Shown: positions 11,301-22,444 of the stretch, in pieces
How the letters are laid out: the number at the start of each line of letters is the position of its first letter
Position numbering within the stretch: position 1 is the stretch's first letter
Source: Micrasema longulum
Lineage: Eukaryota > Arthropoda > Insecta > Trichoptera > Brachycentridae
Assembly: GCA_022494885.1 (NCBI GenBank)
Contig: JAGVSM010004209.1
Location: 36,096-100,095 of the forward strand
Direction of reading: 5' to 3'
Length of the DNA: 64,000 bases
Position numbers and translations under genes: made by a program
The notes under the pieces: generated by a model
Database searches by the model: none
What the model saw: only the letters and a program-made list of their open reading frames with translations
Told to the model about the DNA's origin: nothing

Positions 11301-11857
11301 ATTCTTCAAATTTCTGTTGAAAATTGAAATTTTGCGTTAATAAAAGTTGGGTTAAAATAAAAACACTTATTTTAAAACAGTTTTTTAGAAACAGCTAAAA
11401 CAGTTTCAGAAAAATAAATTCAACCGCTAACGAAAAACTATTGCACCAAAAGCCAGGATATTATTAAACGATATCGATTAATGACACCAAACCGAAGTAC
11501 ACTTAAAAATGTACTTGGGGTTTAGATAGTGCCTGATCTTAAAAATTTGACGTTACCCCCTTGAAACTACAAGATGCCAGTTTATCATCCCATGGTTTTT
11601 ACTTTTGCTTTGCTTGTGACCACGGCCACGACCCTCTAAGAAAAGCTTCACAACCCAGAGGTCGCCGCTCTAAACTGTTATTTTAGAAACGGTTTCACAA
11701 GATAGTTTAGTTTATGAGACGATAACGTGAAAAATAAATCTTTTCTGTGTCCAGGCGGAAGAAGAATACAATTCTGAATGTGTAATAGAACCAAAACCCT
11801 GCATGAACATTTTTGACTTAATGGCTACTTTCAGGTGAAAATCCTAAATAAAAGTTT

Positions 11858-12045
11858 GATGTCTCAGGTTCGATTCCTGGCAGGATTAACGTAAATATTT
11901 CACTGTTCCTGGACTGGCATCTGAAGCGTAAGGCTTGCCACCTTTCTTTCTATGCAAAAAAAATTATCAAGATCAGCTGTAGTTAAAGCATTAATGCAGT
12001 GACCTATGCACCACTAGGTACGAATAGGAAAACGATGATCATGTG
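11858..12045 (+). mobile_element. SINE A copy, 5' truncated
   Basis: Starts just before box B (tctcaggttcgattcctgg). It continues with the family body (tttcactgttcctggactgg, cacctgaagcgtaag-like words) and ends caccactaggtacg with a short cgatgatcatg tail. The promoter's first half is absent. About 90 bp upstream (11760-11857) recur ahead of the SINE A at 54913. Confidence 0.7.
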
Positions 12046-12120
12046 AATGTTATGGTTTACACACTCCTGAATTTAACGAAAATTAGACTGTGATCTACAG
12101 AAACAGGGTTTATTATAAAT

Positions 12121-12318
12121 GTTGACCTCATGGTGTAGTGGTTAGCGCGTTAGCCTTCCATGCAAGAGGTCTTGGGTTCGATTCTCGAAATGGGTGACTT
12201 GAAATATTGATTAAAAAACGTGTTTTTAGACTAGAAGATTTCACACCGGCAACCGAAGCTTTACACTGATCATCGTACCTTCACGTAACAAAAATGATTA
12301 AGATATCCAAATTGAGGA
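12121..12318 (+). mobile_element. SINE A copy, 3' truncated
   Basis: Good tRNA-like head: box A tggtgtagtggttagcg, the anticodon-arm region ttccatgcaagaggtc, and box B gggttcgattctcg. The body follows to the paccttcacgtaac-type word and aaaatgattaagatatc, then the match stops before the caccattaggtg end. The anticodon arm resembles that of tRNA-Gly (compare TGCCTACCATGCATGAGG in the copy at 39665), so a tRNA-Gly origin is likely. Confidence 0.75.
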
Positions 12319-13059
12319 CCGTTTTTACACAGTGAAATTTCTACAAAAAAAAACAAATACGTTTTTTTATTGAAATGGGATCTTCCATGTGAGTTCTATC
12401 GATTGGTGAAATAAAATTGTAACAAAACGATATATGTGCAAAGTTGTAGCGGTTCAAGTATCGTAAATTTTAACAAAACATAATATCTACACTTCATAGA
12501 GTTTTCACAAAGCGAAATATCTAAATATTTTTTTGGGGTGTAAAGTTTTTCAAAATCGAAAAAAATTACAAACAAAACAAAATTTCGGCCTAGAAAAAAG
12601 AAGACGTAAGGAAACTTCTGGCCTACTGTATAAAAATAATAAAATAATATTATTTGAAATATATTTTGTAATCATTTTATTTGTGCTATTATGTATGTAA
12701 AAAATATATAGGAGGTACATACCTAAATGTGTATATTTTTATAGGTACTTAGATATATCAGTAGACATACAATTTTACAAAAAATCAGTTTAAAATGATT
12801 GCACGCAATAGTAAACTAATTAAATTCCCGAAATGAATCAATTTTCCATACATTTTCTATCACAAAAATATGAAGATATTTATTTTTTCTGCCAACAAAC
12901 ATACCAGTCTTGATTTTTATGATAACGAGTTGTCTTCTTTCAAACGATCACTGAATCAAATTTAATTATAAGCACATCTCTCCCTCTTCCATTCCCACAA
13001 AGTCTATTATAAACTATTGAGTCTTTCTATTTTTTTGTAATATAATTTTATATGTATAA
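12319..13059. other. AT-rich sequence, no feature seen
   Basis: Short reiterated words of the form acaaaacgaaatatctac occur around 12330-12540 but do not form a clear repeat. No supported frame. Confidence 0.4.
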
Positions 13060-13135
13060 ATGTGTCCATAAAAATGTCCCATTGGGCGTGTATGTAATTA
13101 AAAAAATAAATCAAAATTAAATAAAATAAGCATTT
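13060..13135 (+). mobile_element. LINE-type 3' tail
   Basis: tcccattgggcgtgtatg followed by an A-rich tail with aataaatc and aaataaaataag. Same arrangement as at 4500 and 18755. No coding part remains. Confidence 0.45.
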
Positions 13136-13639
13136 TAAATATTAACGACTGTCTAATACTTTTTTTAAAACATCCCAACTGTATAAATATGAAAGATTTA
13201 TTTTCCAAGTAAGAAATACTTAATGACTTTATTTTCTCATCAATGATTTCTTGGGTAATGTCTAATTAACGATATGTTTTACTGCATTCCCGAGTTAGCC
13301 TTTTACGGACATCCCAACTTTGAGCTCAACAACCACCTGAGAACATCTTTGACAAGCGCCAGTAAACCGCTGTGGGGGACTGGTTTGTGCGATGAATTGA
13401 TACAATGTGTAAGAGGATGAGTTTATATGATGAGTTTAAATCTATTCATAAAAAATAAATGATTTTCTAAAAATAAGTTCAACGGGACAAAAATTCATTT
13501 ACTGAAAAAAAAGCAACGGTAAACTTTTTTTTCTCTGTGTTAAGGCGGATAAAAAACACTTTTTGTTTTACAATTTTAAATTAATAAGGTCCTATGAAAT
13601 AACGTAAAGTAAGTTTTTTTTTTTTACTGTTTAGTAGTA

Positions 13640-13767
13640 TTAATATATTACAACAGAGATGAAGAACATTTTAAAGAAGTCAAGGTATCTTCAGGGCTTA
13701 TAACCTGTCATTGGCTGGTTTAAGTAGCTACTTTACACACTGTGCAACATTCACCATTCTGCCAATT
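13640..13767 (-). repeat. Family R copy, left end to middle
   Basis: On the minus strand: ggcagaatggtgaatgttgc, acagtgtgtaaagtag, accagccaatgacaggttat, aagccctg, a T-rich stretch, and catctctgttgtaatatatt. This is the family order in one piece, one of the clearer left halves. Confidence 0.7.
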
Positions 13768-14044
13768 GAAAAAATACACCTTTGAAAAATACATCTTAAA
13801 ATTAAGCTATAATAAGTCGGAAAAAAATCCCACAACGACTTCAGCGTCTGAGCGTGGGCCATTCCTTTTTTAATTATTAAAAAGTTTAAAACATATAAAT
13901 GTGGTATGACATGACCATGAAAAGAAAATAAATGAAAAACCAAATAAACATATGCTGATATTACGAAAACATGATTTATTTGCAGTATGCATTTATTTTT
14001 AATTTGAATTTTTTTTTTTTAAATAAAGTGTCTATCTGTTCCTT

Positions 14045-14535
14045 CCATGCTAAAGCAATACCCAAAACCTTCTTCAAACTGTACAAGTGATTTAATATTT
14101 TTTAGTTCCTTAGAGGATTGAAGGATCTTGGACCAACATGTAAGGAGTGCCTCTGTCCGAACTTAGTTCTGCATCCTGGAACTGACAGTACACTATCGGA
14201 TCTATTACTAATACGGTTTAAATTATTACGAAACAATTCCCTATTCAAGTAAACATATTTCAGGCACTAAAATAAATACAATTTGCAAAAACTAAGGAGT
14301 CCGCTCTCTACGTATAATTTATTACTACGAAATAGTCTATGTTTTTTGTAAATTATTTAAATTATATTTTTCTGTGCAATTTCTATTGAGCGCTATGCGC
14401 GTCCAAGTCTCCTCCCCACCCCATTATACCATATGTTATTGCAAATTGAATTAAAGCGAAATTTATCTGTTAGTTTAGTTTTATGTTTTTCCCATTTTAG
14501 CCTAAATTCTATGTACATACCCAAATATTTCAATC
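14045..14535 (-). mobile_element. LINE ORF2 C-terminal part, decayed
   Basis: The minus strand, with several stops and frameshifts, reads YLGMYIEFRLKWEKHKTKLT, then ITYGIMGWGGDLDAHSAQ, then further on NRSDSVLSVPGCRTKFGQRH and SLHVGPRSFN. YLG...W..H is the usual region after the RT domain, YGI..WGG the next landmark, and the last part the C-terminal end found in CR1/Jockey-group ORF2. No catalytic RT motif is included. The clade is not settled. Confidence 0.65.
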
Positions 14536-15743
14536 AGCTTAACGACAGTTGACCATATTGTTACGTTAATTCTCTTATTTCAACGTTCCTTACTCATTAA
14601 AACCAACGCATATACAGAATTATTAGAATTTTATTATCAAAACATGAATGCTTTTAGTTTTGGCCGTGGTGAGGTGATACGGTACGCATTCGCAAAGAAG
14701 AATAAATTATATATTCTGTTGCTGCTGTTATATTTGCGGGATTTGGTAAAAAAAAACATATCGTATTTCGTTTTATTCATACGGAGTCCATCCTTGATCT
14801 CAGGCACAGTAATCAAACGCTTTATCAAATTTAGTGTCAAATGTATGTAACAACTTGTATTTGATTAATTTTTGTTGATTGTAGTATTTATAATTTGATT
14901 TTATTAATAAAATTATATAATTATAAATATAAATATTCATTTCAACTCCAATGAAGGTATGTGCGCTTATTTGTTTAAATGAAAAAGTACGATTAATTTT
15001 AATCACATCGTTCTTCTGAATCTAAAGCTAAATATTCTGATACATATTTATGGACACATAACTTCATATTTCATTTCGAATTAATTAATGACTTATCACA
15101 TTTTATTAGGCAGCTTTAATTACAATAATGCATACTAAACTAACCTTGTGATTGGCCAACACATTTGGAATGTAAATGGGTACAAGAATCTAATAACCAT
15201 TGCTCATTTGTTTTAAAATTACGTAATAGATTAAGTTTATTGGTTATTCTAAGAACGTATTTATTTTATTCGAACCAATAGCAAGCGTTTTGATTGTCAA
15301 TCAACCCATCAATAATAAGTATATCGTTGCATTATAATATTAACCAATCCATTTTATAAAACAAGTGAAGTTCTATATTACTTATTAATTTATTTTGAGT
15401 TAATTTATTTATTAATTTAAAATTACATTTGTTTACAATTCATACCTTATCTCTTTAGGCTTTGACCGTGTTAGACCATAATAATCAACAATAATAATAA
15501 AAAAATGGTAAAATAAATTAAAATTTCAAAACATGTGATGCAATTTAATAACAATCCTGGAAAATAAATTAAAATAATGAAGAATAAGAATCAAACATAA
15601 AAGAATAACAATATTTTTTGAAAAATATAAATAATAACGTATAAAGTACACAGATTAAGTTACTGATCCATTAAAATATACAAGATAATAGGATCATTGA
15701 AATAAAAACATAATTGAGATATGGTTTATAATGTAAAAAAATT
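14536..15743. other. AT-rich sequence, no feature seen
   Basis: Overlapping frames on both strands at 14637-15006 are short and show no motif. The remainder is AT-rich, with ataa/aata runs at 15480-15660. Confidence 0.4.
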
Positions 15744-15781
15744 AAGTTATAAATAATATAATTATATATTATTTATAACTT
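15744..15781. repeat. Perfect 17-bp-arm palindrome
   Basis: aagttataaataatata is followed by the loop atta and then its exact inverse complement. All 17 base pairs match. It is pure A/T apart from the outer G-C pair. It lies 38 bp before a Penelope-type non-coding block. Confidence 0.8.
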
Positions 15782-15818
15782 TAAACAGTGATTGGATGCT
15801 ATTAATTATTTGCATATA

Positions 15819-15880
15819 AGCACTTACCGACTTTCCTATGTCTACTGGTTTCGGGACGTACTCGTCTCTTCTTCAGGGCA
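15819..15880 (-). ncRNA. Hammerhead-ribozyme-like motif
   Basis: On the minus strand the word ctgaaga (fits the core CUGANGA) is followed by agagacg-agta-cgtccc, whose gacg and cgtc halves pair perfectly over a 4-base loop, then cgaaac (fits GAAA plus stem III). After that comes cagtagacatag and gtcggtaagtgc, words that recur at 50584 and 53111. Such ribozymes are known in the terminal repeats of Penelope-like elements, and a Penelope remnant lies at 31080. Stems I and III are not clear by eye, so activity is unproven and the copy may be dead. Confidence 0.4.
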
Positions 15881-15949
15881 CCAAATAAACAAACCAGTAA
15901 AACCCGCTATACACTTCAACCAAAGCTGTTACACAAAACTATAAAACCA

Positions 15950-16145
15950 ACATGCCCTGCTTTTTAGTAGGCAACCCTTACATGCACTAATTTGGTTACG
16001 AAAATATTTGATGTTGTGGGAGAAATCGTTAAAAAAAGAGAGAGGAGATGAAGGGAGGGGCGTAAATTCAAAAGGTATAGGGTGGGTGACTATTACAGTG
16101 GAATTTTGTATAATGGTGAATCAAATAACAGTTATACCAAATTAA
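15950..16145 (+). repeat. Penelope-type non-coding block (inferred)
   Basis: ggttacgaaaatatttgatg, ttgtgggagaaat, an A/G-rich ggagatgaagggaggggcgt, then tgactattacagtgg and tataatggtgaat are repeated in the same order at 50270-50400. At both places a hammerhead-like motif is within 350 bp, which is why I link this block to a Penelope-like element. No coding sequence. Confidence 0.45.
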
Positions 16146-16870
16146 ATAATTAAAATACTTATTTCGTTTTTAGATGCTTGCTTGATTATTTAGTTCACTC
16201 ACATTTTTCTTACTTGCTCACTGAAACACATTACTTACTTTGTTTGTATTAAAACATTTATTTAATAATTTAATATTTATGCGTTCATTGTGTATACGCA
16301 TACCGGTTGCATGTTTTTTGCATTAACCTTCATTTTTTAAACCTAATCTAGTCATATCTTTTATAGGAGTTAAGGACTGGATTTTCTTAGTGGGAGGGAT
16401 TTGAATGGGAAACTCCTTGATGATTTTTCGAATGTTTGAGTTAACTGTCTACCATATTAATATGTCGTAAATTTTGTTTTTTTTTAAATTATTGTTTCGT
16501 TTCTTATCCTATATAATATTTGTAATGATATACTCATGTGATTATGTCAACTAATTGCTCGTCCCAACTCAACACATTACTTTTTATCCGGGACTTATGT
16601 CTCAAATAATGTGTTATAAACACCCTTTAAGTAAATAAATTAAATAAATATATATATAGTTTTTCGTTCTTTTTCTGAACATTTACTTATTTGATTATTT
16701 GTGTTTTATTTTTAATTATGTTAGAATGTATATTTTTAAAAATCCCTCTTGGGTGTTAGTGAAGAAAATATATAAATAATTTTAAAAAAATAGTTAGAAA
16801 CTCTATGAAAGCCCTTCATACAAGTTACCAAAATAAACACGCCTCTGGGCCGCAATAACAATTGAAAGTC
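16146..16870. other. AT-rich region with LINE-like tails
   Basis: Around 16570-16660 aacacatta and taatgtgtt form a small stem ahead of an aataaattaaataaatata tail. At 16741-16795 tccctcttgggtgttagtg precedes another A-rich tail. Both look like 5'-truncated LINE ends, but no coding sequence supports this. Confidence 0.35.
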
Positions 16871-17050
16871 AACAGTTATTTTTAATTCCTCATAAAGTGA
16901 AATCTAATTTTCTGTATGAAATAAATTTCTGTGTATTTTTTAATATTTTTATTTGCGAAATATGTTGCCGATAAAGACACTTCAAATTTTTATGTAAATA
17001 TACACATTTTCGTACAGATTTCACTTTATATGCAATTGGAGATAACTCTG
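16871..17050. repeat. Fold-back element with about 35-bp arms
   Basis: The arm at 16871-16905 ends cataaagtgaaatct, and its inverse partner is at 17016-17050 (agatttcactttatatg onward). By eye 27 of 35 positions pair, perfect over the inner 12. The 110-bp centre has no frame of note. It could be a MITE; no target duplication is evident. Confidence 0.45.
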
Positions 17051-17734
17051 GTAACCTCTCATTGTAAGCGGAGCCCTGCTCGGCAAAAGAAAAAAAAAAA
17101 AAGTTATTCAAACGGAGAGTGAAAACATTTTTAGGGGGGACTATGGAAGTTACTGGCGGCTCTTGACCATCTTCTCCCTCTAACGCACGATTCACCGGTA
17201 TGTAGCGTTGTCTATCTCGCTCAAATGTTGATTTTAAGAGATATGGTATATTTCATACAAATTCAGGGTAAATAATTGTGCAAAACAGAATATGCACTGG
17301 GACGAGTGCGCATGCGTAGACAAGATGAGAAAATCGTCCCCTAGAGTCGATTTCGCTAGATCTTTTGGCGCTAGTATTGAATATTATGATGTTTACGAGT
17401 ATAATATTACAACGGATCCCTGTTTCTTTGTATCTATAACATATTTTTACTATCAATACAATTACTAATTTATTGACGCATAATTTTACTTGGCAGTGCA
17501 CTGCACTTATGCACGTACTAAGGAACTACCTCTGATGGAAGTCTAGACATTCACAGGATTTATAAATGGCTAAAAATACTAAATAAGTTTGTACGTTTTA
17601 TGCATAAAAAGATAAGGAGACTCAACTGCAATGGTAGTTTTAAGCATACAATTCTCGGGATTGATATGAAAATGCTATGAAAATAGCATTTTAAAATGTC
17701 AGAATAGAGATGGCGCGAGACTGCTTTTTCAGGA
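17051..17734. other. No feature recognised
   Basis: Two small minus-strand frames (16890-17195, 17253-17501) show no motif. A moderately GC-rich patch at 17150-17220 has no match elsewhere in the window. Confidence 0.35.
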
Positions 17735-18130
17735 TACGTGACCTTCTTTGCAATAGAGACTTTAATTTAGACCTCCGAATGCGCATAATTCGATGTTACG
17801 TCTTCTCAGTACTATTTACGGCGTCGTAACGTGGACCCTCACCCAAAACACTTAAAAAAAGATCGAAACCTTTAAAATGTGGTGCCACAGAAGGATATTA
17901 AAAATCTCCTGGGCGGCCAGAGTCTGAAATGATAGCTTTCTCCGACGGATAAAAAAAGATAAAGAGGTACTGAAGACCATCAAGAAAAGAAAACTCGAGT
18001 ACTTAGGGTATGTGATGAGAGGCGAAAAATATTACATTTTATAAGACATTCTACGGGGTAGGGTTGAAGGAAGACGCAGTGCAGGTAGAAGGCGCATCTC
18101 TTGGCCAAAGAACTTGCGTGACACATAAAC
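17735..18130 (+). mobile_element. RTE-type LINE, C-terminal part
   Basis: One frame, with few breaks, reads DLRMRIIRCYVFSVLF, WTLTQNTLKKIETFKMWCHR, RILKISWAARV, IKKRKLEYLGYVMRGEKYY, then GRVEGRRSAGRRRISWPKNL. The order CYV.S.L.YG, ETF.MW..RR+L.I.W, RKL.YLGH+MR, GR..GRR is the well-known region after the RT domain in RTE/BovB-like elements. At least two in-frame stops and the lack of the RT domain show it is a 5'-truncated dead copy. It is followed directly by family R. Confidence 0.75.
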
Positions 18131-18134
18131 TAAA

Positions 18135-18525
18135 GGTATTCTCCATCCCTGTTGTAATTTGTTAATCTTAATGACTCCCTAGAGGGTGAAATCCAGTTTC
18201 TTGTCTACAAACATCGGACAAACTCAAATATTGTAATAAAACCAACTGGTCCAAGAAGAAGTTTAAAAATTGGAAAATTGTTTTCAGGCGTTGCCTAGTA
18301 TGTAAAATAATTCAGTCAGATTAATCTCTTCACAAAAATAAAGATCTTTAACTTCACTTAAACCAACAAATGGAAGAATTGAAGAAATAGAAATAGAAAT
18401 GTAAATGTTACACAGTGTGTAAAGTGGCCGCTTAAACCAGTCAATGATAGGTCATAAGCCCTGTAAATACCTAGATATTCCCTTCTTTCCCTTCCTGTTG
18501 TAAATTGTTAATATACTAAATATAT
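18135..18525 (+). repeat. Family R, nearly complete with tandem overlap
   Basis: First comes the right part (ccctgttgtaatttgttaat, ctccctagagggtgaaatcc, cttgtctacaaacatcgg, caggcgttgcctagtatg, aataaagatcttt). Immediately after follows the left part of a new unit (atggaagaattgaag, atgttacacagtgtgtaaag, tggccgcttaaaccag, ataagccctgtaaatacc, ttgtaaattgttaat). So units can stand head to tail. No open frame. Confidence 0.7.
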
Positions 18526-18554
18526 AAATATAACACCAGACAACAAAAACACTA

Positions 18555-18815
18555 TCATATTGAAAAAGCAAAGACAAACACAGGACAGTCAAAAATACTA
18601 CATAATGAACTTAAACACTACAACGGCCTACCTTACTACTTGAAAACTTTAAATGGAGACAAATTTAAAATCAATCTGAAAAAGCACATGATGACTGAAC
18701 TAACTAGACTAGACGAGACATAAAATGACTAGACAATATTAAATTTCTAATGTAACCCTAACGGGTTTTTTAAAATTGTAAATAAATAAAAAATAAAAAA
18801 AATATAAAAAAAATA
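18555..18815 (+). mobile_element. LINE ORF2 C-terminus and 3' end
   Basis: About 55 codons are open to a stop near 18724: KAKTNTGQSKILHNELKHYN, GLPYYLKTLNGDKFKINLKK, ending RLDET. The pattern of a YNGLP-like word followed by FK..LKKH is typical for the end of Jockey-like ORF2. After it come taaccctaacgggtttttt and an A-rich tail. It meets another LINE's 3' end at 18816, tail to tail. Confidence 0.6.
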
Positions 18816-19480
18816 ATAAGGGCGGGCATATTGCCTTTTGGCAATTTCTTCGCAACTACCCAAACCGTTCAGTTTGATAAAATAACAAGTACAGGGACAT
18901 ATTCTAAAGAATTATACTGAATCTTAAAATTTTATACAAAATAAAAAACAAAAATAAACTAAAAAAAATCATTAACACTACACTATGAAGAGAGGAAAGG
19001 AGATGGGAAAGAAAGAAGAAGGAGAAAGGAACGATTTAAATATTTAGATAGTGACATTTCAATCTTGATTTAATTGTAAATAAAAAAAGGGTCTCTAAAA
19101 TTCGTGGGAAGATTATTCCACAACCGAGCAGCTACTACTGTGAAAGAGGAGGCAAGAAAATTAGAGCGGCGAAAGGATATTAAAAGGGTTTTATCGTTAC
19201 TAGAACGAAGAGATAGTCCATGTTGTGATAGAGGTTGGAAGAGCTCTCTCAGATAAACAGGCGAAGCGGGATTGTTTAAAATATTGTGAAGAAGTGATAG
19301 AATGTGAATGTTTCTTCTGTCTGATACTGAGCCAGTGTAGTTGCGTGCGACATTCGGTTATGTGGTCGAATTAGCGAAGATTGCAAATATAACGAATACA
19401 AACACTGGTTCCATTGCAGCATTCAGTCCTTGTTCAGGGCAGCTGCCAACAAAGTGAGAATTTCTACGATAATTTCCGAC
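18816..19480 (-). mobile_element. CR1/Jockey-group LINE C-terminus and 3' UTR
   Basis: The minus strand reads ECRTQLHWLSIRQ, RRNIHILSLLHNILNNPASP, VYLRELFQPLSQHGLSLRSS, NFLASSFTVVAARLWNNLPT. The order LHWLPI, LLYNIL..P..P.YL..LF, LRSS, SF.V.AARLWN.LP is characteristic of the C-terminal part of CR1/L2/Jockey-group ORF2. At least one frameshift lies upstream of HILSLL. The 3' end carries ttgccaaaaggcaata plus gcccgcc, a short hairpin shared with 27400 and 36030. Confidence 0.7.
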
Positions 19481-20171
19481 CTCCACCGGGGAAAGGAAAG
19501 ATTAGAAGAAAAATATGGTGATCACTAGGCATCGAACTCCTTACCCCGAGCGTTGGGAAAGTTTCTTACCCACTATACTGAAGTTGCCAATCACATATGC
19601 AATAAAATTATATATTATTGGCTCGCGTCGCATGATGTCGCATGTCGTATGCATTGCACGACATAACTGCGGCATTGTACGTTACGTGTGTACCGGTGTT
19701 AAAACTTTTCGAATTTTAAACTAAAAACGTACATAAAGCGAATGAGAATAGAGGTTTGTTTCTCGGTGCATTCCCGCCCACTTTGCATACGCGGCTCGCC
19801 ATTGGTCCAGGAAGAGAACGGATGCGAGTGTGGTCGTGTCTATGTGTGTGAGAGTGAATCTCGCTACGTTTGAGAGGACCATTGATTTACATAATACACT
19901 TGTTATATGCGTCCAATCTTGTAAAGGTCCGTCCACATGCGAGAGATGAGAAAAGAAAATTGTTGAAATTTTTTTTCTGGTTTTATCAATTATTAATGAG
20001 CTTTTAGATGATCATATTTTTATTTTTTGAAATAATTAATATTTTTTTTTTCTTTTGCAAACAAAAATGCATTTTTAAGTAGAAAATATAAAAACTTTAT
20101 TAACAAACACATTGATTATAATAAATCTAACATTGTGATGTTAAAGGAGCAGGTTTGACTTTGGTGCATAT
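19481..20171. other. Unassigned, partly CpG-containing stretch
   Basis: 19600-19940 is less AT-rich than its surroundings, with small gcatgtcg/gtcgcatg repeats around 19628-19670 and several CG dinucleotides. Frames at 19515-19724 and on the minus strand at 19721-19936 show no motif. From 19960 the sequence is AT-rich again. Confidence 0.35.
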
Positions 20172-20340
20172 GCCTTAATTGTGGTGTAATGGCTAAGGCG
20201 CTTGACTCACGCACGGAAGGTTATGAGTTTTGCGATTCTCTGTAAAAACACAAAAATTATAAGTGCTTTTTCTCAAGCCTGGATATTGTGATATTATTTG
20301 CCACTGCTGTTGAGCCTTCTGGCCTGTTGCGGTGCAAATA
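20172..20340 (+). mobile_element. SINE C, second copy
   Basis: Box A gtggtgtaatggctaagg and cttgactcacgcacggaagg match the copy at 10842. Box B is damaged (ttttgcgattctc). The body keeps cttttctcaagcctgg, tgccactgctgttgagcc and tggcctgttgcggtgc, and the tail is ataataatgaaaata. Probably inactive. Confidence 0.8.
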
Positions 20341-20494
20341 ATAATGAAAATAATATGCAACAAGGGACCTTACTCATATACCTGGCATAAAGTTACGCCT
20401 AGGCATAGTGGTAAAATGTGAAAGAAAGGATATGGAAAGAAGTTATGAATTATATGCCACAACACCCAGACCAATAAAGAAAAAAATGTTGCTG

Positions 20495-20577
20495 TATTTT
20501 TCCTTGCAACTGACGGGAATCAAATCCGCGACGCCAGTTTATCAGTTAGCCGTCTAACTAACTGCACCACGGTGTCT
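20495..20577 (-). mobile_element. SINE D copy
   Basis: On the minus strand: caccgtggtgcagttagtta, then cgtcgcggatttgattcccg and tcagttgcaagg. This matches the head of the copy at 35496 (gccgtggcgcagttggc, gcgtcgcgaattcgattccc, gccagttgcaag). The tRNA-derived head is present; little of the body is recognisable. Confidence 0.6.
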
Positions 20578-20585
20578 GTTGTTAA

Positions 20586-21384
20586 ATTGAAATAAAGATA
20601 TTAATAGTTTTTTTCAAATACAAAGGCCTTTGTAACATAAGACCGACAATATTTTTTCGCGTTACAAAAAGTTGAGATGCAAAGAACTAGTAGGAATTTC
20701 AAAAAAATCTTTAAAAAAAAATATTTTTACAATTAAAATAAAAAAAAAGTTAAAATAAACTTTTACCTTGCCAGAGAAACAGCTCTTACTGCCTTATTAG
20801 AGGAAGTGAATTAAATAACCAAAAAACGATAAATAAGTTATTAGGCTGAAAAAAACTTTTTTAAATCATCATTTTTATTAGGTATTGCAATAAAAAAATG
20901 CTATTTCTGTTTAATTTTTGTTTGGGTTTTTAAAAGTCTTAATATTTAATTTAAAAAAAGTGTTTTTCGAATGATGTCTAAAGTAATGAAAGTGTTGTTT
21001 GGTATTATTTTATAATTTGATGTTCTCATCAGTTCAATAAATTCTTAAGTTTATTGCAGTTCATTTTTATACTTAAACTTTGAAACATGCATTGAACGTA
21101 ATTTTTTTGAATCGTCATATTATTATTGTTTAATATGTAATCATTTCTTTGCATTTACTGATTTTTATTCCAGTAAAAATTATTATGATTTATCAAGTTA
21201 TTAATTAAAATATTGAAAACCTTTATTTTTGAAGCCATTTACAACTTTTTGTAAGCAACTTTACAAGTGTTAAATAAGTTGTGAGAAGAAAAGAGCGATC
21301 TTTTACACGCAGTCCAGGAACTTAACTTATCTTAACTTACAGTCTATAACTTTACCACAGAACCACAACCTGACTCTTAGGTAA
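20586..21384. other. AT-rich sequence, no feature seen
   Basis: Dense A and T runs with no supported frame or repeat. Confidence 0.5.
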
Positions 21385-21560
21385 ATAAAAACGTGTTTTT
21401 ACATTAGAATATTTCATAGTCCCTAGACTGGCACCTGAAACGTAAGACTGATCATCTTACCTTCATGTCAGAAAAAGTGATCGAGACATGCTGCAATTGG
21501 TGAACCTTATGCACCATTAGGTGCGAAAAAGGAATAGTGATAATGATAATGATAATATAT
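21385..21560 (+). mobile_element. SINE A copy, 5' truncated, with (TGATAA)n tail
   Basis: Begins within the body (aacgtgtttttacattagaa), continues through atttcatagtccctagactg, cacctgaaacgtaagactg and taccttcatgt, and ends accattaggtgcg. It is followed by a gataatgataatgataat tail. The tRNA-like head is missing. It is the clearest example of the family's tail. Confidence 0.75.
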
Positions 21561-22444
21561 TTTCTTGTTCAGTGCATCGCGATTTCACTAGGTGTAGACG
21601 AGCCTTTACTTCTATCTGTTTTCCATTTGAAACAGGCTTGCGCCTTGCATGAATGTGTGCGATGTATTGTGTATACGGATTACGGACCCTCATAAGCACC
21701 TTACACTGGTGTGCGCATGTGTAGGTGGACAGTATGTGATTCACTCTGAGACACTCCGAATACGTGATAAGCACACAACAAGAACAGCGCAACTCGTAAA
21801 TATTTATAAATAACAAACTTAACTCACATAACTTACAATATAATGCATAACATATTTAATAAGCGATGCGAAAGTCTTTTTTCTATTTTGACACCTTCAC
21901 TATTTTATCGTTTATCCATATTTTGTTTCCCAGAAAAATCTTATATAAAGTTTTTTTTCAATCAGTTTTTAGCGTGTTTTGGGGAATTCACAAGTTTAGT
22001 TAAGAGCGAAAATAAAGGCGGGACTTGAAAAATAGTTTTTTAAATATTCATGCAGGTGTCAAAATTATTATAATTCTGTTGATGTTGAATAAAATAATTA
22101 AAATAAAAAGGTTTTGGTTTAAAAGTACAGTAAGTAATAACAAATAAATGTTTGCAAAAAAATACTGAACTTTCTTATTGAACAAAATGTACATATTTAA
22201 TTTATTTTATAAAGATTTTACATCATACACGAATTATAAATATCAGTAGTCAACTACTATATTTTATTTTTACTACGCAACAGTATTCAGAAGCTTCAAG
22301 TTAATGATATATATCCTGTTTAAATGATGAAATGAGTAATGTAAGAAAACTTCACAAATTAATGAATTCTAGTTTTCAAAAAAAATGTCGTAATACAAAT
22401 TTTTCCTATATTCTGGAACACCGTAAATACATTGACATTGAGAG
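21561..22444. other. Unassigned; GC-richer first part
   Basis: 21560-21830 is less AT-rich and gives a 99-codon minus-strand frame (21517-21816) without recognisable motif. After 21840 the sequence is AT-rich with nothing supported. Confidence 0.35.
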
